Shown piece by piece: positions 59,251 to 64,000 of a stretch of 64,000 bases of DNA. A model generated the notes under the pieces. It was not told the origin of the DNA and ran no database searches. It saw only the letters and a program-made list of their open reading frames with translations. Numbering within the stretch: position 1 is the stretch's first letter; every line of letters begins with the position of its first letter. Source of the DNA: Terriglobus sp. RCC_193 (GTDB lineage: Bacteria; Acidobacteriota; Terriglobia; Terriglobales; Acidobacteriaceae); contig NZ_JBFUPK010000002.1 of the NCBI RefSeq assembly GCF_041355105.1, forward strand, positions 1,432,037 to 1,496,036. Reading direction: 5' to 3'. The translations under genes were made by a program, and so were the position numbers.

Positions 59251-62200
59251 TTGTCCCAATATTCTCGTTTCTCCCGATCGCTCGCGCTTGCTCCCGTAGT
59301 GTTTGCCGTAACCAGTTCCGCTTTTGCGCAGATGAACACTGGCGCGTTGCGTGGTGAAGTCCGCGATACCAGTGGTGCAAAGGTGAAAGATGCCAGCATC
59401 ACGCTGACGAACAAAGCGACCAAGCTGGTACGTAAGGCGACCTCCAATAGCGCGGGTATTTATCAGTTCGGCGCTCTCGATCCGGGTGATTACACCATCA
59501 GCGTAACGGGTGCAGGATTCAAGACGTTTACCATGACAAACGCAACGATTGCCCTGGCAGCGACGGCAACCGTGGATGCGGTTCTGGATGTGGGAGCAGC
59601 AAGCGATACGGTGGAGGTAACAGCATCGGAGCCGCTGCTGGATACAGCAAGCGCTTCCGGTGGTCAGCTCTTCGATAAGCAGCAGATACAAGACCTGCCT
59701 AACCTGGGACGTAATCCTTTCATCTTTGAAAAACTCGATTCCAACGTGACCATGACCGGCGATCCGCGCTATGTGCGTGCGGAAGATCAGACAGGGCTGT
59801 CGCAGGTTTCTGTTGCAGGTGCGCCGATTGGTGCGAACAATTATGTCGTGGATGGCATTCCGATTTCGCGCTCCGACGGTGGTGTGACATTTATCCCTTC
59901 ACCAGAAGCCGTGTCCGATGCGAAGGTGCAGGCGAACGCGTATGACGCGGAAGTGGGCCGTACCGGTGGTGCTGTGTTCAATACGTCGCTGCAGTCGGGC
60001 TCCACGCAGTATCACGGAGCGCTGTATGGCGAGACACGCCAGACGCCGTGGGCATCGAATGTCTGGTATAACCCGAACAAATCCGCAACCCCCGATACCA
60101 CCACGTACCTGTATGCAGGAGCGATTGGTGGTCCGCTGTTTCCGATTATTTCTAAGAAGTTGAAGTGGCTGGATAACACGTTCTTCTATGTGACCGAAGA
60201 AGGTTATCGCCAGGCGCAGTTCTATCCGAGTTCGTCTGCGGTGACGCGTGTACCCACAGCGGCAGAGCGTAACGGTGATTTTTCTGCCAGTCTTCAGGCA
60301 GGCGGTATTAACGGCTCAAGTTGGCAAGGGGTGAAGCTTTATGATCCGACTGCTCCCAGCTCGACTTATTCTACGGATACGAAGGGAAATGTTATCCGTA
60401 CGGCTACGATCGCAGGAAATATTATTCCTGCCTCCTATATAAGCCCTACTGGAAAGGCGATCCTCAATGCGTTCCCCCTCCCCAACACATCAGGTGGAGG
60501 TTACAACTATAACCAGCTGAATACATTCAAGACGCGTTCAGATATGTATAGCGGTAAGTTGACGCACACATTTTTCCCATGGTGGACCAGTTCTGTTTCT
60601 TACGTGCATCTGGCGACCCAGGAACCCAGCGGCTTCCTGCTTGGTGGAGCTGTGGCGGAGAATGCTACGAAACTGCTTCGTTATAACGATGCGACAGCAT
60701 TGAACAACGTCTTTACTTTGAATCCAACGACTTTGCTTACGGTTGGCTACGGTTTCAATCGCTATTACAGCGCATCGTTCCAGTATTCCAATGGCTATAA
60801 CGTTGGTTCCGGTGGTTTGAATTTACCGTCGAACTTTACCAGCCAGCTTCAGTCAGTTACTTTCCCAACGGTCACCATCAACAACGTAACGAACGGTCGC
60901 AGCATTGGCGGATCGAATGGTACGGTGCAGGAGCAGTCATCCAAGAACCTGGTAATTGGCCTGTCGAAGACGATTAGCCGCCACAACCTGAAGGTCGGCT
61001 ATGTCTATCGCTACATGGCCTTCAAGAGTAACCCGAACAGCACTCCGTCTTTTACCTTCAACGGCCAGTACAGCGATCAATATCCTGGCTCAACCAGTGC
61101 CACATCCGTCATCTCGTTCGCGGATATTCTGATGGGCCTTCCTTCGGCTGGCGGCTATACGCTGAACAGTGGGTCGTTCAATCAGTTAGCGGGATATCAC
61201 GCGCTTTATGCGCAGGATGATTTCCGTCTGAATCAGAAGCTGACGATGAACCTTGGCGTCAGGCTGGAGTATGAGCAGGGACAGCGCGAGCAAAATAACC
61301 GTTTCGCGGTTGGTTTTGACAGGAACCTTACCTATCAGTATCCGGGTGCAAATGGAACAGTTACTGCTCGCGGAGGCTTGGTTTTTGCAGGTCAGAATGG
61401 TGCTTCTGTTAACTGCTGCCAGCAGCAGAAGCTGAAGTGGTCTCCGCGTATCGGCGTGGCCTATCAGTATGATCCGAAGACGGTGGTGCACGCCGGCTTT
61501 GGTGTTTTCTATGCTCCTGTAGCGCTCACTTTCTTCGCACAGGGATACTCACAGGCAACGTCCTATGCTCCTAACACTCCGAACGGCACGGTTGCAGTCG
61601 GAGCGAATTCGGCGCTTTCAAACCCAATGTCTCTCATGTATCCCAATGGGTTCATCGCTCCATCAGGAAACAGCCTGGGGTATTACACCGGTGCTGGTAG
61701 CGCTCTCTCTACTGTCATCGACATGAATCGAAAGTATCCGCTGGTGCAGCAGTATTCCTTTGACATTCAGCGTGATCTTCCCTGGGGCGTGAACGTAAAA
61801 CTTACGTACTCGGGTGCGCATGCCATGAATGTTGCAAACACCCAAAATATCAATCAGATTCCCACCAGCGTACTTACGTACTATCGTCAGGCCGGCGTGT
61901 CACTGAACTCGACAGCAACGAACGTTACGAACCCCTATTACGCAACCAGCCTTGGTGGTTATGCTACGACCGGACAGGTTGCAAACAAGACCATCAGCCT
62001 GGGCCAGTCGTTGCTGCCCTACCCCCAGTTCCAGAATGTCACCATGAGCGTGAGCAACGGCTACTCCCGTTACAACGCCATGGCGATCAAAGTGCAGAAG
62101 CGTATGAGCAAGGGGCTGACTGTCCTGAGCACGTACACGTGGTCGTCCAACTGGGACAATCTGTGGAGTGCTGGTTCGCAGGTGTACTCCACGTACGGTC

Positions 62201-62895
62201 CGCAGGATATCTACAACCCCAGGGCTGAGTATTCCCGCGCTCTGAACAATGTGCCAAACCGCTTTACGGCGGCGGTTAGCTACAACCTGCCTTTCGGCAA
62301 GGGGCAGCGGTTTCTGGGTGGGGCTCCCTGGTATCTGGATGCCCTGGTGGGCGGTTGGCAGATCAATGATGAATGGACCGCGCAGAATGGCGTGCCTCTC
62401 TCGGTGCAGCAGACGAATCAGAACACGGCCTACGGCACTACGGGTGTGGGCGGCAGCTACCAGCGTCCGAACCTGGTGGGCGATGCTCACTTGGCCTGCA
62501 AGTCCGGCAGCCCGCAGGGCCGCCTGGGTGTCAGTTCCGTGGGTACCGGTCCGGCTTACCTGAACGTGAGTGCGTTCTCGGCAGCCGCTCCTTATACCTA
62601 TGGCAATGCTCCACGTATGCTGCCTTGCCAGGGTCCGGGCAGCAATAATTCGGATATCTCCATCAACAAGATGTTCAAGGTGACGGAAAAGGTGAACGTT
62701 CAGTTCCGCGCAGAAGCCTTGAACGCCTTCAACACACCGCAGTTTGGCAATCCCGCTACTACCCTGGTGCTGACCAACACAGGCGCTACAGGAACACCCA
62801 CGGTAACCTCGGGATCGACCCAGACGCTGGGTAATGTGACCTCGCAGATCAACTACTCACGCATTATTCAGCTTGGCGGCAGAATCTCGTTCTAA
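59251..62895 (+). CDS. TonB-dependent receptor with N-terminal carboxypeptidase-regulatory-like domain
   Basis: This 1214-residue outer-membrane protein starts at TTG 59251, picked because AGGAGG lies seven bases upstream and a signal peptide (cut after AFA) follows directly. Residues ~28-115 are a carboxypeptidase-regulatory-like beta-sandwich (GALRGEVRDTSGAKVKDASI). Then comes a plug with QDLPNLGRNPFIFEKL and a large barrel ending in aromatic INYSRIIQLGGRISF. This is the acidobacterial Oar/SusC-like type, thought to import or bind large glycans or peptides. No SusD gene lies nearby. A terminator follows. Confidence 0.92.
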   Translation: MSQYSRFSRSLALAPVVFAVTSSAFAQMNTGALRGEVRDTSGAKVKDASITLTNKATKLVRKATSNSAGIYQFGALDPGDYTISVTGAGFKTFTMTNATIALAATATVDAVLDVGAASDTVEVTASEPLLDTASASGGQLFDKQQIQDLPNLGRNPFIFEKLDSNVTMTGDPRYVRAEDQTGLSQVSVAGAPIGANNYVVDGIPISRSDGGVTFIPSPEAVSDAKVQANAYDAEVGRTGGAVFNTSLQSGSTQYHGALYGETRQTPWASNVWYNPNKSATPDTTTYLYAGAIGGPLFPIISKKLKWLDNTFFYVTEEGYRQAQFYPSSSAVTRVPTAAERNGDFSASLQAGGINGSSWQGVKLYDPTAPSSTYSTDTKGNVIRTATIAGNIIPASYISPTGKAILNAFPLPNTSGGGYNYNQLNTFKTRSDMYSGKLTHTFFPWWTSSVSYVHLATQEPSGFLLGGAVAENATKLLRYNDATALNNVFTLNPTTLLTVGYGFNRYYSASFQYSNGYNVGSGGLNLPSNFTSQLQSVTFPTVTINNVTNGRSIGGSNGTVQEQSSKNLVIGLSKTISRHNLKVGYVYRYMAFKSNPNSTPSFTFNGQYSDQYPGSTSATSVISFADILMGLPSAGGYTLNSGSFNQLAGYHALYAQDDFRLNQKLTMNLGVRLEYEQGQREQNNRFAVGFDRNLTYQYPGANGTVTARGGLVFAGQNGASVNCCQQQKLKWSPRIGVAYQYDPKTVVHAGFGVFYAPVALTFFAQGYSQATSYAPNTPNGTVAVGANSALSNPMSLMYPNGFIAPSGNSLGYYTGAGSALSTVIDMNRKYPLVQQYSFDIQRDLPWGVNVKLTYSGAHAMNVANTQNINQIPTSVLTYYRQAGVSLNSTATNVTNPYYATSLGGYATTGQVANKTISLGQSLLPYPQFQNVTMSVSNGYSRYNAMAIKVQKRMSKGLTVLSTYTWSSNWDNLWSAGSQVYSTYGPQDIYNPRAEYSRALNNVPNRFTAAVSYNLPFGKGQRFLGGAPWYLDALVGGWQINDEWTAQNGVPLSVQQTNQNTAYGTTGVGGSYQRPNLVGDAHLACKSGSPQGRLGVSSVGTGPAYLNVSAFSAAAPYTYGNAPRMLPCQGPGSNNSDISINKMFKVTEKVNVQFRAEALNAFNTPQFGNPATTLVLTNTGATGTPTVTSGSTQTLGNVTSQINYSRIIQLGGRISF

Positions 62896-62919
62896 CGCCA
62901 AAACGCGGTGTAACTGCCT

Positions 62920-62955
62920 GGGGCCGTAGCTTTGTGCTGCGGCCCCCTCTTTTTG
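62920..62955 (+). terminator. Terminator after the TonB receptor gene
   Basis: GGGGCCGTAGC (62920-62930) pairs with GCTGCGGCCCC (62936-62946) with one wobble pair, followed by CTCTTTTT. Confidence 0.88.
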
Positions 62956-63090
62956 GATTTTCCTCCATACAGGACCGCAACTTGCGGCGCCCTGAAGCAT
63001 CTAGTAATAAAGATGGAACAGCGACCGGCTTGATCGGAGTTTGCCGGGGGCTTACACTAGAGATTGAAGTTTCTGAAGGAGACAACCACC

Positions 63091-63471
63091 ATGGCAACTG
63101 CCGCTCCCACACCCGAAGTAGTCACCGGCCCGGCCCCGACGACCCAGCCCGTTGCGCTGACCTCCTCCGCCATTGCCAAGGTGAAGGAGATTATGGCCAC
63201 CCAGGACCCGCTTCCGGCTGGTCTGCGCATTGGTGTGGTCGGTGGTGGATGCTCCGGCTTCCAATACTCCATGAGCTTTGAGAACCAGCAGGGCATGATG
63301 GACAAGGTTGTGCGCTTTGAAGACCTGAAGGTCTTCGTGGACGCCACCAGCGCCATGTACCTGAATGGCTGCACCGTGGATTACGTTGAGACGCTGGAAG
63401 CTGCCGGATTCAAGTTTGAGAATCCCCAGGTAAAGAGCACCTGCGGCTGCGGATCGTCGTTCTCGGTTTAA
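63091..63471 (+). CDS. A-type iron-sulfur carrier (IscA/ErpA family)
   Basis: This 126-residue protein carries Fe-S clusters to target enzymes. The three ligand cysteines of the family are present: one in VVGGGCSGFQYSMSFE and two in the C-terminal CGCGSSFSV. A Pro/Thr-rich N-terminal extension of about 20 residues is not part of the fold. The IscA/ErpA/SufA choice cannot be made from sequence; no isc or suf genes lie here. The start is ATG 63091, nine bases after AAGGAG. Confidence 0.94.
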   Translation: MATAAPTPEVVTGPAPTTQPVALTSSAIAKVKEIMATQDPLPAGLRIGVVGGGCSGFQYSMSFENQQGMMDKVVRFEDLKVFVDATSAMYLNGCTVDYVETLEAAGFKFENPQVKSTCGCGSSFSV

Positions 63472-63516
63472 ATTCGCTAAAAGCTATGCTGCGAACCTGC
63501 AGCACCAGATTTACGG

Positions 63517-63548
63517 AAGGCCCGCTCAGGCGGGCCTTTCTGCTGTCT
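63517..63548 (+). terminator. Terminator after the IscA-type gene
   Basis: AAGGCCCGC (63517-63525) pairs with GCGGGCCTT (63530-63538) around TCAG, then TCTGCTG. Confidence 0.85.
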
Positions 63549-63618
63549 GTAGATTGAAGAAATTGTGTGCCATCCCCGTTTGGCAGCGGTAGCCGTCTAA
63601 AATTGTGCAGACCATCCG

Positions 63619-64000
63619 ATGACGGAATACGTAGTTAAACTCGCCGACGAACGCGGCCGCGTGCAGGAGCAGACACATCCTGCCGCCAGCGCGGAGGAGT
63701 TGCGTGCACGCTTTTTGCAGGCGGGGTATCTCGTCTATTCCGTAAAACCAAAGGGTGCGCTTGCGGGGAGCTCCTCCGGCAAGAAGGTGAAACTGCAGGC
63801 TTTCCTCGTTTTTAATCAGCAGTTTGTGACGCTGATCAAGGCGGGGTTGCCCATTCCCGGATCGCTGGAGCTGCTGGCTCGGCGGCAGCGCGATGAAAAT
63901 TTCAAGGCGCAGCTGGTGAACGCGGCAGCGCGCATCAAGACGGGTGAATCGCTTTCCGGTGCGTTCAATGCGCAGGGGGGATTCCCGCTGATCTTTACCA
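63619..64000 (+). CDS. Type IV pilus / type II secretion inner-membrane protein, PilC/GspF family (partial)
   Basis: The frame from ATG 63619 is open to the window edge (127 codons). After an N-terminal segment (MTEYVVKLADERGRVQEQTH) it has the start of the T2SSF domain: FLVFNQQFVTLIKAGLPIPG followed by LELLARRQRDENFKAQL and IKTGESLSGAFN, the classic first PilC/GspF repeat. The full protein (about 400 residues) would sit in the inner membrane and anchor the assembly ATPase. Its downstream part lies outside the window. Confidence 0.88.
   Translation, partial: MTEYVVKLADERGRVQEQTHPAASAEELRARFLQAGYLVYSVKPKGALAGSSSGKKVKLQAFLVFNQQFVTLIKAGLPIPGSLELLARRQRDENFKAQLVNAAARIKTGESLSGAFNAQGGFPLIFT

Noticed and set aside
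59015-59299. Leader peptide of 94 codons before the TonB receptor
   Set aside because: It overlaps the receptor start, lacks a ribosome-binding site and has no coding character; an RNA leader explains the region better.

Overview
The window looks like a chromosomal segment of a soil Acidobacterium of the Acidobacteriaceae type (Terriglobus/Granulicella/Edaphobacter-like). This is inferred from family content and not from a marker search: two TIGR03435-type secreted proteins, a PadR regulator coupled to an acidobacterial-type duplicated orphan permease (ADOP), a very large carboxypeptidase-regulatory-domain TonB receptor, a GH92 mannosidase and a pectinesterase. The DNA is GC-rich. About 57 protein genes and one tRNA are supported. 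There is no rRNA, CRISPR array, prophage or insertion sequence.

Layout. 0-10 kb: exported hydrolase, LOG-family protein, tRNA-CAT, then core genes for sugar-nucleotide and coenzyme metabolism (kdsB, HAD phosphatase, phosphohexomutase, coaD, aminotransferase, manC) around recA and a small ParE-type toxin-antitoxin pair. 10-22 kb: regulator/transporter modules (YtrA-type GntR with an ABC exporter; a histidine kinase-response regulator-TIGR03435 operon; PadR-ADOP), a TGA-interrupted NTF2-like gene and a CHY zinc-finger gene. 22-35 kb: GAF protein, di-haem cytochrome c, a fused double ThyX, GH92, TetR/aldo-keto reductase, radical SAM protein, purU, an exported esterase and a second TIGR03435 protein. 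35-42 kb: two tandem isocitrate dehydrogenases, DinB protein, AhpD/AhpC, pectinesterase, beta-propeller protein. 42-49 kb: envelope block (lipoprotein, polymerase-like membrane protein, orphan FtsX-type permease, acyltransferase, glycosyltransferase). 49-55 kb: the ribosomal/translation block rplM-rpsI-rpsB-tsf, recQ-like helicase, pyrH and an acyltransferase. 56-64 kb: Tat-exported amine oxidase with an exported RidA, the TonB receptor behind a ~460-nt leader, an IscA-type Fe-S protein and the start of a pilC-like gene.

The intergenic DNA is informative. A mosaic repeat with a strong hairpin (CCCAGGTT...AACCTGGG) occurs five times, all before 29 kb. Four tandem ~29-bp repeats sit directly before padR. 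Several regulator genes have palindromes or direct repeats at their promoters. Most gene ends carry clear bidirectional hairpin terminators.

The best leads for something new are: the two-domain ThyX whose catalytic motifs are split between its halves; the isocitrate dehydrogenase pair in which one copy has lost the NADP-binding residues; the co-exported amine oxidase and RidA; a RecQ-like helicase with a UvrD-type C-terminal domain; and the kinase-regulator-TIGR03435 operon with a direct repeat at an internal promoter. All functional statements rest on motif reading alone; no database search was run.
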